From contig NZ_JABBOU010000014.1 of assembly GCF_018853465.1 (NCBI RefSeq), positions 1 through 64,000 on the forward strand: 64,000 bases of DNA, in the 5' to 3' direction. Under the pieces are notes generated by a model. It was given only the letters and a program-made list of their open reading frames with translations, had not been told where the DNA came from and did not search any database. Position numbers and translations under genes: made by a program. The DNA comes from Acidithiobacillus montserratensis. Lineage in GTDB: Bacteria > Pseudomonadota > Gammaproteobacteria > Acidithiobacillales > Acidithiobacillaceae. This document shows, in pieces, positions 46,657-55,519 of this stretch; position 1 is the stretch's first letter; each line of letters starts with the position of its first letter.

Positions 46657-48342
46657 TTAAAAATAAAATCGATAATTCATTGAGAAAATCTGCTGATTTA
46701 ATGACAGTCCGTTTCCACCTTGTCCTTGAGAAAAGTCCAGGCTGAGGCGGTCAGGCCCCAAAACTGCCGTGCTGATTCCCGCATTGAATTGATATTGAAA
46801 ACCGAATCGCGAATTGTCGTAGGCGCTGATCTGCAGATTGGGGGCCCAGCCCGGATGTAGTGCTTGATTCAAAGCCCCCCACTGTAGCCGTAGGCCATAA
46901 TCGGCGTAGCTTCCTGGTAATACGCTCTGTATATTGCGATCATTCGCAGCAAGTACCTGTGCCACTACGCCCTCTGGCCCGGAGCGCCGTTGTAGAGCAT
47001 GGTAGTCTGCGAAGGGCCCTACACGTAATTCCCAGGGACCAAGATTAGAGCGCCAGAACGCACCTAGCTCCCCGTAGCGATCTGTGCCCTGCTGGATGCC
47101 ATCTTGCCCAAGGTATTGGGTCCAGCCTAGTGCTGCATTAGCTGTCCAGGCATGAATTGTCTGCGCTATCTGTATTTGTGCACGATTAGCCATCCCGGCG
47201 ACGGCTAAAGCCGGGCTCTGAAAAGTTTGAGAATGGTAATCTAGTATCGTCGATACGTTGGTGTTATCTGTCAATTGCCAATTCAGCTCAAGCTTGCCAG
47301 TCAAGTTGTTTCGTAGCCCACGATATTCTCCAGCACTGACTTCTCCCTGCCAATGCCGGGTGCGCCAAAAAAATCCTAAATTCGTCCGGCCTTGCATCCT
47401 TGGTGGATTGATCAGTTGTGTATTTGGGCTGGCGTTTTGCCACAAATTTTCATTTTGAAGCAATATCCCCCAAAAAGGTGAGATATGGATATGTGCGCTT
47501 AACTGTGGCCCATACAGTTGTAGCCCATTAAAACTCTGCCAACTTCCTTGAATATTCACAAAACTGGTCGTATGAGAGAGGCTGTCTATATACATGCGAC
47601 GCAACTCGCGATCAAACGGGTTTATCTGCAAGGCTGTAATGGCCGAAGCCTGGGCCTGGAGAGGGCGTCCCAGATATTGATCGGCCTGAAACATCTCCTT
47701 GGCTGGTATATCAGCAGGATGCGCAATGAGTGACTGAATGGTCTTCTTGTCACGTTTGTGCAAGGCCAGACTCAAGAGTGCCCAGGGAGGTGTCTTTGCA
47801 GGATTATTGCCAACAAGAATCTCTGCCAAGCCCCAATATCTTCGGGAGAGACTCCAGGAAATAGCAGGTAAGTAGTCCCCACGCTCTGCAGCAGTCATGA
47901 GGATGGCTCGCGTTTGATTGCCCTCCTGGGGTGAGGCGGCTATGGCCTCGGCAAGATTATGCAAGGCATCTTCCTGACTTTGAAGCCCGAGAAAAGATGT
48001 TGATGGCAAAGCAGTGGATTGTTTGGCTGAGACCGGCATGCCTGGCGCAGCCAAGGATGAGCCTTCCATTCCTACGGGAATCGCCTCGTGTTCGAGCGCC
48101 TCTCTATCAGCCCGACGCTTTTGGTTGAGCTTTTGATCCCGCAAGATTACTTGTAAATCAGGCTTGATTTGCTTTTGCCTGGTATTGCCGTGTTGTTCTG
48201 GTATGGCCAAAGAGCCAGGTATCGGCAGGCTATTCTGGGTATCTGCGAGTGCTTCCACGCTGGACGCTAAAGCGCAGGTTGCCAATAGCCATTTGCCGAA
48301 AGCAACTATTTTAGAATAAAGAGGCCGCTGTGTCTTATTCAT
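46657..48342 (-). CDS. pelB: PelB C-terminal part: outer-membrane beta-barrel exporter as a separate protein
   Basis: 561 residues with its own signal region (MNKTQRPLYSKI, hydrophobic 'WLLATCALASSVEALAD'). About residues 100-250 are helical, TPR-like ('ISWSLSRRYWGLAEILVG', 'YLGRPLQAQASAITALQINP'), and about 260-561 are beta-strands ending in Phe ('FSMNYRFYF'), as in the PelB porin domain. It overlaps the preceding ORF by 8 bases in a different frame. In P. aeruginosa the barrel and the TPR scaffold are one 1193-residue chain. Here the signal peptide argues for a genuine separate protein and not a frameshift. Confidence 0.8.
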   Translation of the reverse strand: MNKTQRPLYSKIVAFGKWLLATCALASSVEALADTQNSLPIPGSLAIPEQHGNTRQKQIKPDLQVILRDQKLNQKRRADREALEHEAIPVGMEGSSLAAPGMPVSAKQSTALPSTSFLGLQSQEDALHNLAEAIAASPQEGNQTRAILMTAAERGDYLPAISWSLSRRYWGLAEILVGNNPAKTPPWALLSLALHKRDKKTIQSLIAHPADIPAKEMFQADQYLGRPLQAQASAITALQINPFDRELRRMYIDSLSHTTSFVNIQGSWQSFNGLQLYGPQLSAHIHISPFWGILLQNENLWQNASPNTQLINPPRMQGRTNLGFFWRTRHWQGEVSAGEYRGLRNNLTGKLELNWQLTDNTNVSTILDYHSQTFQSPALAVAGMANRAQIQIAQTIHAWTANAALGWTQYLGQDGIQQGTDRYGELGAFWRSNLGPWELRVGPFADYHALQRRSGPEGVVAQVLAANDRNIQSVLPGSYADYGLRLQWGALNQALHPGWAPNLQISAYDNSRFGFQYQFNAGISTAVLGPDRLSLDFSQGQGGNGLSLNQQIFSMNYRFYF

Positions 48343-49999
48343 GCGCTGCCCCCTTCTTTTGCAGAAAGCCTTGATGAAGTTGAGCCAGGCTATCTGTCAT
48401 GGCCTCTTGCCGCAATGACCAGGCAATACCAGGATGACCGGTAGACTCCCAAAGAGAGGCTTTGGCGAGAAGTTGACGGCTATCCAGTTTTGACTGCTGA
48501 GTTGATTGCTCGGCGAGAAATAATGCACTGCCGTAGTGTCCCAAGCGCTCTAGTGCATTCATAGTAACGTCATTAAGCTCTGCTGATGGGTGGAGGACGT
48601 TTCCAACCAGCAAAGCCTGCAAAGCGTATGCATTACTGGAATCAACCAACATCCAGAGGAGATTGTTTTTGGCAATAGTGTCTTCTGGATTCAGGTGCAG
48701 AGCCTCTGCATATGCCCTTTCGGCTATATTATATTTTTTCAGGGCATTGGCCCATTGGCCCAAGGCTAACCAATAGGTGGCATAGGAGCGGAGTCCTTGA
48801 GGATCGTGCTCCGGTACAGATCGCAATAATTGTCCCAAAGTCTTCCATTGTTGGGCCTGTCCTGCGTAAGTCAGGCTCTCAAAATAAAAATAGGGAAGTT
48901 GATATTTTATCCAGCCGCGTTGGGCAACCGCGAGAGCTGCTTCTGGATTTTTGCTACCAACCAGCATAATCAAGCGCTGAAGATCGTATTTGCTGGCAGC
49001 ATCAAGCAGGTAGAGTTTTTTTTCGGCATCCAGAGCTGCCTGGTGATCATGAAGTTCCCATGCCAGTACGGCGAGCAGATGCCAGAATGGTACGTCATTC
49101 AAAGTCGCCTGGTCTCGTACGTGGTTCATGGCTGCAAAGGCTTCTGCGTAATTACCTTGCATCGATAACAGGCGAGCTTCTTGAATAGCAATATCAGGGG
49201 TGGCCTTAAAGTGTTTTTGAACACTTTGCAGAGCTGCCAGACTTTGTGTAATTTCGCCCCGCTGATAGCTGAGATAGGCTTTTTGCTCTAACAAAAAGCG
49301 ATTCGGTCCGGTGTGTTGCAGCGACAGATTGATGTCAGAAATAGCCTTGTCCGGCTCGCTCAGTTGTCCATAAGCATAAATCAGTGTTTTCCAGTCGGCA
49401 TTACTCAGCTGCCCTGCTCTTGCCAGGGGAGAAAGTAGCTGGATAACAATATCCGGCCGGGATAGTGCAGCGGCTAATTTGACCGCCGACGCGAGAGCGC
49501 CGGGTTCTCCGTGGCGTGCTAACCAGTGCCACTGCTGTAAAACCGTTTCCCTCTGTCCAAGCCAGGTACCTACCTGAATGAGCTTTTGGCGCCAGGAAAT
49601 ACTTTCTGGCATTTGCAGTACAGCGGTGTAGGCCAGACGATAAGCCTCGTTCAGCTGCCCAGATTGCAGGAACGCACTATAGGCTAAATCGTAAAGTTCA
49701 GGAGAATAACTACCAGGAAATGGCTGAACGACCATGGGGGGCTTGTACCAGGACGGTGAAATACCACCCTGATCCAGATATCCCATACCCTTCCCCGATT
49801 TGATACTTTGCGCGAGACTGGCCGCAAACGCATCGGCAACCTCCTTGTGCTGAGTATATTCTGCCCGCCATTTGGCATCATCAGCGGCCAGGCTACCGGG
49901 AGCCTTCCACCACGGCGTAGCTGTTGCCGCATCATGGGCGTAAGCTGCGGAGCCGGTAATGAGAAGAAAAATCCCGAGCAGTAGGGGTAGGTGTTTCAT
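48335..49999 (-). CDS. pelB: PelB middle part: periplasmic TPR protein
   Basis: 554 residues from ATG 49999 (15 upstream codons are ignored). The signal peptide 'MKHLPLLLGIFLLITGSAAY' has a cleavage site near AYAHD, followed by repeated TPR-like helices ('LYDLAYSAFLQSGQLNEAYR', 'LIYAYGQLSEPDKAISDINL', 'AERAYAEALHLNPEDTIAKN'). It has no membrane anchor and no barrel. The start overlaps the preceding gene as ATGA and the end overlaps the barrel gene by 8 bases. It presumably forms the TPR scaffold that in PelB contacts the PelA deacetylase/hydrolase. Confidence 0.75.
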   Translation of the reverse strand: MKHLPLLLGIFLLITGSAAYAHDAATATPWWKAPGSLAADDAKWRAEYTQHKEVADAFAASLAQSIKSGKGMGYLDQGGISPSWYKPPMVVQPFPGSYSPELYDLAYSAFLQSGQLNEAYRLAYTAVLQMPESISWRQKLIQVGTWLGQRETVLQQWHWLARHGEPGALASAVKLAAALSRPDIVIQLLSPLARAGQLSNADWKTLIYAYGQLSEPDKAISDINLSLQHTGPNRFLLEQKAYLSYQRGEITQSLAALQSVQKHFKATPDIAIQEARLLSMQGNYAEAFAAMNHVRDQATLNDVPFWHLLAVLAWELHDHQAALDAEKKLYLLDAASKYDLQRLIMLVGSKNPEAALAVAQRGWIKYQLPYFYFESLTYAGQAQQWKTLGQLLRSVPEHDPQGLRSYATYWLALGQWANALKKYNIAERAYAEALHLNPEDTIAKNNLLWMLVDSSNAYALQALLVGNVLHPSAELNDVTMNALERLGHYGSALFLAEQSTQQSKLDSRQLLAKASLWESTGHPGIAWSLRQEAMTDSLAQLHQGFLQKKGAAHE

Positions 50000-50841
50000 G
50001 GGTGATGAGCCCGCTCTGGTTTTTCTAGCTCTGCTTTTAGCCATTGTGCGGCCAGCTTGGGTTGTCCGGCGGATATGGCCAGGCGGGCCATGATTAGAAC
50101 AATATAGCGTTCCTTGGCAATGCCGGGGAGCCGGGATAAGGTTTTTTCCCCTTGGGACAGCGCGAGCTTAGCGCCGCCTCCTCCTTCAATCAGAGTAAGA
50201 CCACGGATGAAGTAGTCTTTCTGCAGTGACGCTTGATCGCTGTGCAGGGCCATTTGCAGCAGGAGTTGTCCAGCTTTGACACTTTTGCCATTAGCTGTCC
50301 ATGCTGCAGCTGCTGCGTGCATGGCATGAACGGCAGCTGCAGGATTTTCCCGGGCTACCGCTAGCCAGGCTTCTGCACTTTGATCATATGCCCCAATTCG
50401 CAGGGCATCGTTGGCAAATTGTGCATAATCGTCGGCAGACCAGCCACCCTCCTTGAGTAATTGATCCAAATAAAGGACGAGTGCTGCCTGGGCCTTTTTT
50501 CTGGTGAGAGAGTGAGGTGACTGAGCCATGGCATGCGTCCAGTCTATCTTCCATTGCATGCGTTGCGCCTGCCTATATACCGGATCTTGAGGATTACCGA
50601 GAATAGGTTGCAGCTGTTTACTTGCGGCCATGTATTGACCACTTCTCAATAGAAGCTCAGCACTCTGGATGCGTGCTATACCGTTTGCCGATGAGTTCTG
50701 AAAATTCAGTCGCCCATGCCATCCATAACTCCAGGCGATGGCCGCAATCACCATCAGTATCGTGGCTACAAAAATCCATATACTCGCTGGTCGCAGTACT
50801 GGTTGCGGGGCCGACTGGGATTTATGGAGTGCAGGTGACAT
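49996..50841 (-). CDS. pelB: PelB N-terminal part: membrane-anchored TPR protein
   Basis: 281 residues from ATG 50841, 20 bases inside the end of pelA. A single membrane helix (about 21-42, 'WIFVATILMVIAAIAWSYGW') is followed by helical repeats ('AELLLRSGQYMAASKQLQPI', 'AQFANDALRIGAYDQSAEAW', 'RLAISAGQPKLAAQWLKAEL'). PelB of P. aeruginosa also starts with one inner-membrane helix followed by TPRs, so this is best read as its N-terminal segment, encoded separately. A start 22 codons further upstream is less likely. Confidence 0.7.
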   Translation of the reverse strand: MSPALHKSQSAPQPVLRPASIWIFVATILMVIAAIAWSYGWHGRLNFQNSSANGIARIQSAELLLRSGQYMAASKQLQPILGNPQDPVYRQAQRMQWKIDWTHAMAQSPHSLTRKKAQAALVLYLDQLLKEGGWSADDYAQFANDALRIGAYDQSAEAWLAVARENPAAAVHAMHAAAAAWTANGKSVKAGQLLLQMALHSDQASLQKDYFIRGLTLIEGGGGAKLALSQGEKTLSRLPGIAKERYIVLIMARLAISAGQPKLAAQWLKAELEKPERAHHP

Positions 50842-53584
50842 GCAGAGTAACAGTTTCGGCCGGGCTTTGGAGTCGTTCGCTGGCTGGAATGTTTGCTGAC
50901 TGGCCATTCATATTGGCACGACAATTACGGGCATTACCCAATTGTATCTGTACGGGAACAAATCCCTCTAGTTTGGCGATAAATCCGTTATTCTCAGAAG
51001 TGAATCCGGAGATGGGCGCATTAGCGCTGATAATATAGGGAACAGACTTGGGGTGCTTGCTGAGCGATAAATAAACGGATGGAGCTCCGTCCATATGCAC
51101 ATAGAGGTTACCGTTGGGACTCTGATTATATCCTGCTATTCCTTGGCTTTCGGCAATGTCAGGAACTCCGAGGCTGGTCGGCATCCGCAGCTCCCGGAGG
51201 TCATCAGCTCCGCCAACCCAGAAACCGTGTCCCTCGCGAGCGAGGTGAATCGTGTAAAAATTGTTGGCTATATGTCCATAGTCGGCCACATAAATAGGGG
51301 TGATGGACTGTGTCAGCACCCAATTATAAACCTTATCCACGGCTGAAATGGAGGCCAGTTTAGTGGCGGTGTACCAATGAGTATATATGTCGATAGGTTT
51401 AAGTCGATGCGGCTTGTTGGTCATTTCAAAAGTCTGAATGACATTTTCATAGCCCCAGTAGGGCCCGCGCCATTGATTGGTAAAGTAATCTTCATTCGCA
51501 TCAGGCGCAAAAACCTGCAGCCATTTGCCCCGGAAAATACCGATAGGCGGGACCGCCGTAATACTGGGATTTTTTTTGCTGATGGCGCTTTCGCCGCCGT
51601 TGATATTCATGAGCCCAGCCTTATAGGCAAGACCGACCACCTGAGCATCGGGTTCGCAATCGCCTGACCACTGATCAATCACCACCTTTTTGTCCGGTGG
51701 GGCCAGGTGTTTGTCAATCCATTTGGCGGCACCAACAGCTTCCATATAAGGGCTGAATTTGTAACCCGGTACCGGCAAATTAATACCGGGATAATCCTTG
51801 CCGGCCTCAATAGCGGGCCAGTCGAAGGGGTGAGACCACATGTGTGAACCAATTTCCACATAAGGCAGCCGGAATACCTCCCGAGCCACTTTTGTGCCTA
51901 AAGGCGCCAGGGCGGGGTATAAGCCACGATCACCCGGCAACAAATCACCCACGATGATAGAGCCGGTAAAGGGTAACTTATATTTCTCCAGGATCCGATG
52001 CATGTAGACCTCCCCGGCAATGTGGTAGGGGGGGAATTGCGCGCGGCTGACAAATCCATCGCCATCCGTGTGTGCCATAAACAATCTGCGTCCGCTTTCT
52101 GTAGTGGTATCGGGAACGGGCATATCCGGTAAACGAAAAGCATCAGCATATAGCTGGAAGGGATTTATCAGCCAACGGGTATCTTTGTTGGGCAGGGTAG
52201 TGAGGAGATAGGGCGAGAGCACATAGCCTCCCCATGGGGTGATGGCTGCGGCATCTTCGTTCTGACCTTCAGGACTTTTCAGGGTAAGCCACACCTGACT
52301 GCCCGAAGGGGCGGTGATTTGCAAAAAATCTCTGGGATTCGCCGTAATGGGCATCTCATAACTCATGTTTTTGTTTTGAGCAGTAATACTCAATGCACTG
52401 ATATTGTGGCTAGACGGTTTATTCATGCCTAAATCCATATAGGTTTTATCGTCCAGGGCATCTTGAAAATCGCCGATCAATAAAATTGGAATGCCGGCTG
52501 ATTTGGCCTCATCCAGCCAGTGAGATATGGCAGCTACATCTTTGACGGGTTCACCATCGCTCCAGAGGATGACTCCAGCATATTCTCCGGGGCGAGGGGT
52601 GTTGGGTAGTTCCTCGGAGAGACGTCTAAATTGCGGAACATATCCGAGGTACTCAAGAGGCATGGCACCATTGGCAAAGGCAGAACTATCCTGTTGTGGA
52701 TCAGTACTATTATACAAAATAAGTACATGGCGAGGCATAGGTTCCCGCAGGCCAGCACCCACAGCAGTTAAACCGGCATTGGTAACATAAGGCACAAAAC
52801 CCAGGGATTGAATTTTTTGGGCATCTTTCCACCAGCCCTGACGATTCAGTTGTGGCGGCATATAGTCAATGACAATAGCGGGCAGTCCATACGCCTGGAC
52901 TTTCTTGAGTTCGGTAATCAGCTCTTTCTGATCAGATTCAGGAACAGATGAATAGCTTCTTTTTCCCTGATTCCACTGTTTGAATAATGACTCTGCGACT
53001 ACGCCGACAAGGTCTTTATGGATTTCTGGAAGTACGGAAAAGCCACGATTGGCGATAAGCTGGGCATCGGGATGAGCAGTTTTTATAGCTTGAATAAGTT
53101 GCACTAATCCATTTTCTTGCGCTTTCTGAGCGGCGACACTTTTGTCAACCAGTTTGAATGAATCCAGAGTGTCCATGAAAAAGGCGTGATAACCTTGCTG
53201 CCAGAGAGGGGCTATTACTTGCTGTAGCAAATAGTTTCGACAGTCAGCATGAGCGAGATTGATGATTTTTCCTCCCCAGACCGCATTGTTACCCATCGCG
53301 CAATTTTCTGGAAGATTTTGGTAGCGGGCATCTCCCGGAGTGGTTTCCCCGATACTGACATAAGCAAAAATCCGTTGATTTTGATCAAAGTCACTCGGTA
53401 GTCGCTGATTGCCGGGGTTTACCACAACCCATTTGAAGTCTTGAAATGATTCTGGGGTAGAACCAGAACCATAGTAGAAACCAACGCTGGGTAGTGTACT
53501 GGCTAAGGCAGACCAAGGCAAAAATGCCAAACATAAAAGTAAGGTGCGGGATTTCGCCCGTAAAAATGCACTGAATTCACACAT
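50822..53584 (-). CDS. pelA: Pel hydrolase/deacetylase PelA
   Basis: 920 residues. A signal peptide (cleavage near 'ALAST') leads to an N-terminal glycoside-hydrolase domain ('LPSVGFYYGSG', 'WQQGYHAFFMDTLDSFKLVD', 'IANRGFSVLPEIHKDLVGVV', about 30-300). A central alpha/beta region follows, then a NodB-like deacetylase ('RRLFMAHTDGDGFVSRAQFP' with the catalytic Asp, and 'EIGSHMWSHPFDWP' with the metal His pair). The end is beta-rich. PelA de-N-acetylates and trims the polymer in the periplasm. It is the first gene of the operon; the 190 bases upstream are A+T-rich without a clear promoter. Confidence 0.93.
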   Translation of the reverse strand: MCEFSAFLRAKSRTLLLCLAFLPWSALASTLPSVGFYYGSGSTPESFQDFKWVVVNPGNQRLPSDFDQNQRIFAYVSIGETTPGDARYQNLPENCAMGNNAVWGGKIINLAHADCRNYLLQQVIAPLWQQGYHAFFMDTLDSFKLVDKSVAAQKAQENGLVQLIQAIKTAHPDAQLIANRGFSVLPEIHKDLVGVVAESLFKQWNQGKRSYSSVPESDQKELITELKKVQAYGLPAIVIDYMPPQLNRQGWWKDAQKIQSLGFVPYVTNAGLTAVGAGLREPMPRHVLILYNSTDPQQDSSAFANGAMPLEYLGYVPQFRRLSEELPNTPRPGEYAGVILWSDGEPVKDVAAISHWLDEAKSAGIPILLIGDFQDALDDKTYMDLGMNKPSSHNISALSITAQNKNMSYEMPITANPRDFLQITAPSGSQVWLTLKSPEGQNEDAAAITPWGGYVLSPYLLTTLPNKDTRWLINPFQLYADAFRLPDMPVPDTTTESGRRLFMAHTDGDGFVSRAQFPPYHIAGEVYMHRILEKYKLPFTGSIIVGDLLPGDRGLYPALAPLGTKVAREVFRLPYVEIGSHMWSHPFDWPAIEAGKDYPGINLPVPGYKFSPYMEAVGAAKWIDKHLAPPDKKVVIDQWSGDCEPDAQVVGLAYKAGLMNINGGESAISKKNPSITAVPPIGIFRGKWLQVFAPDANEDYFTNQWRGPYWGYENVIQTFEMTNKPHRLKPIDIYTHWYTATKLASISAVDKVYNWVLTQSITPIYVADYGHIANNFYTIHLAREGHGFWVGGADDLRELRMPTSLGVPDIAESQGIAGYNQSPNGNLYVHMDGAPSVYLSLSKHPKSVPYIISANAPISGFTSENNGFIAKLEGFVPVQIQLGNARNCRANMNGQSANIPASERLQSPAETVTLHVTCTP

Positions 53585-53776
53585 GATGTTCGCTCATGAT
53601 CACTCCGTTCTGCATTTGAGAATAACATAAAAGCCAAAGCAGAACAGGAGCTATTCAGGTCATCATAACTTTCTATAATCTAATGTAAGCATGTGAATAA
53701 ATAGTAAGGATGATAATAATTTTTATCAGAGTGCAGGGGCAATTTTAGAGTATTTCCAAGAGATTTGCTTAAGCCT

Positions 53777-54514
53777 TCAACGCTGTAAAAACCCCTTTTG
53801 ACGCAAAAATTCGGCCATGTGCGGGCGGGCCTCGCGCCCCGCAAGGCTGGCCACCTCTTGGCTCCAGCTGCTGGTTTTCTGGCCGGTAGAGCGGGTCTGG
53901 TAGTATGCTTTCATGGTGTGGTCATACTGAGCGATGAGTGCTGCATCCCGGTTTTCATCAAAACGATTTTCCTGTAGAACGGCTGCCAATGGCAGGCGAG
54001 GCTTGACTTCCACTTCCTGGGCGGGATAACCGAGACACAAGCCAAAGAGCGGATAAACCTGCTGCGGTAATCCTAACAATGTGCTGATCTCGGCAGGATG
54101 GTTGCGCACGGCCCCGATATAACAGGCACCCAAGCCTTGAGATTCTGCTGCTACGGTACAGTTTTGTGCACACAAAGCTGTATCTACTGTAGCAATCAGA
54201 AAATGCTCGGTCATGCCAGCAACAAAGGGCGGGCCGACTTCATCACAAACCTCCTGGGCCCGCCGCAGGTCCGCACAAAAGACCAGAAAAACCGGCGCTT
54301 CCAGGACGTACGCCTGTTGCCCTGCCAGTGTGGACAGTTGTTTACGCAAATCCTGGTCCGTGATTTGAATGATGCGATAGGCTTGTAGATTGCTCGAACT
54401 TGAAGCCTGCTGTCCACAGCGAACAATATTTTCGAGAAGACCCTCTGGCAAAGGGTCGGAACGAAACTGGCGAATCGAACGATGGGACTGCAAGAGTGGA
54501 AGAACATCGGTCAT
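53777..54514 (-). CDS. NADPH nitroreductase, NfsA type
   Basis: 245 residues. 'LLQSHRSIRQFRSDPLPEGL' at the N-terminus (FMN-binding Arg residues), 'QASSSSNLQAYRIIQITD', and 'GLGACYIGAVRNHPAEISTL' match the oxygen-insensitive major nitroreductase family. These flavoproteins reduce nitro-aromatics, quinones or chromate. The gene lies 46 bases after the short-chain dehydrogenase and is likely in the same transcript. Confidence 0.88.
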   Translation of the reverse strand: MTDVLPLLQSHRSIRQFRSDPLPEGLLENIVRCGQQASSSSNLQAYRIIQITDQDLRKQLSTLAGQQAYVLEAPVFLVFCADLRRAQEVCDEVGPPFVAGMTEHFLIATVDTALCAQNCTVAAESQGLGACYIGAVRNHPAEISTLLGLPQQVYPLFGLCLGYPAQEVEVKPRLPLAAVLQENRFDENRDAALIAQYDHTMKAYYQTRSTGQKTSSWSQEVASLAGREARPHMAEFLRQKGFLQR

Positions 54515-54560
54515 GAGTCAGCTCCTGGATGTATGGTTTCGGAAAGAGGGATGGCCCCGC

Positions 54561-55295
54561 TCAGGGCACAATCTGCTTGACGGGGCGCACCAAAATTTCT
54601 TCAACCAGAACATGCGCCGGCTGGGCAAAGCTATATACCAGCGCCTGAGCAACATCTTCAGGATGCAGGGCTTCCAGTGATTGTCGTCTTTCACGCATGC
54701 TTTCTTCGGGAACATTAAACCCCCATTCGGTCCAGACCGCGCCGGGCTCAATTAATGCCACACGAATGCCCTCGGGTCCCAACTCCTTGCGCAAGGCATC
54801 GTGAAATCCCACCACCGCAAATTTTGTTGCATTATAAACGGACCAGCCGGGTAGGCCATACTGCCCGCCGACACTGGAAACCGTTGAGATCATTGCGCCA
54901 GGCCGCCCTCTCATCAGGGGAATGGCAGCATGAGTACAACGCAGAACGCCATACAAATTGGCTTCGATCATTTCTTCCCATTCCGAGGCCTTACTGTCTA
55001 CAAAGGGCGCGTTGTAACCCAGCCCCGCATTGTTGAAAAGTAGATCGATTCCTTGATATTGATTGCCAATGACTTCAAAAAGATGACGGACCTCTTCAGG
55101 ATTCCGCAAATCAGCCGGAAAAACATAGGCTGATGCACCTATTTCCTGCGCTAATTTCTCCAGACGCTCTTTTCGCCGCGCTACCAATATCACTTTCATG
55201 CCTTCTGCCGCGAGCAGGCGGGCGCTAGCCTCGCCAATACCACTGGAAGCTCCCGTGATGACTGCGACTTTATGGGTTAGATCCTGCATTTTCAT
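54561..55295 (-). CDS. Short-chain dehydrogenase/reductase
   Basis: 244 residues from ATG 55295 (GAGG 8 bases upstream). The NADP motif 'VAVITGASSGIGEASARLLA', the 'FNNAGLGYNAP' block and the catalytic Ser with 'WSVYNATKFAVVGFHDAL' (YxxxK) define a classical SDR. The Arg pair in 'VARRKERLEKLA' suggests NADP(H). The substrate is unknown. It is transcribed with the nitroreductase from a promoter-operator module at 55361-55411 that is duplicated at 39601-39649. Confidence 0.9.
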   Translation of the reverse strand: MKMQDLTHKVAVITGASSGIGEASARLLAAEGMKVILVARRKERLEKLAQEIGASAYVFPADLRNPEEVRHLFEVIGNQYQGIDLLFNNAGLGYNAPFVDSKASEWEEMIEANLYGVLRCTHAAIPLMRGRPGAMISTVSSVGGQYGLPGWSVYNATKFAVVGFHDALRKELGPEGIRVALIEPGAVWTEWGFNVPEESMRERRQSLEALHPEDVAQALVYSFAQPAHVLVEEILVRPVKQIVP

Positions 55296-55360
55296 GGAGA
55301 TTACCTCGTAAAATGAGCAGGGCAAGCAAGATTTTTGCTATCACTTACCCTATGGGCGTA

Positions 55361-55411
55361 GAATACCGGCCAGTTGGTATTCAACTTAGTCAACGCGGAG
55401 CTTTACGTCAA
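55361..55411 (-). promoter_or_regulatory. Promoter with overlapping palindromic operator, copy 2 of a shared module
   Basis: Read on the minus strand: -35 TTGACG (55406-55411), 17-base spacer, -10 TAAGTT (55383-55388). A 22-base element follows with perfect 7-base arms, GAATACC (complement 55376-55382) and GGTATTC (55361-55367), around an 8-base centre. It lies just after the -10, where a repressor would block RNA polymerase. It matches copy 1 in sequence and spacing. Confidence 0.75.
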
Positions 55412-55519
55412 GACATAAGTGGATGCACGCTAAAATTCATGTCAAACACACCAATAGATAACCCCCATGATCTGGAATCAGAATATGGGAAGCATCGCTA
55501 ACTGAACAAGGAGATCATC

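Noticed and set aside
46657-50841. PelB split explained by sequencing frameshifts
   Set aside because: Each of the three ORFs has its own start and targeting sequence, and the overlaps are short gene-junction overlaps; frameshifts in one long gene would not create two extra signal peptides.
53585-53776. Promoter search upstream of pelA
   Set aside because: Several TATA-like sequences occur in this A+T-rich stretch but none has a well-placed -35, so no site is called.
55313-55501. 62-residue plus-strand ORF between the short-chain dehydrogenase and the aldo-keto reductase
   Set aside because: It lies over the promoter/operator module of the minus-strand gene, has no ribosome site and no similarity that I can see.
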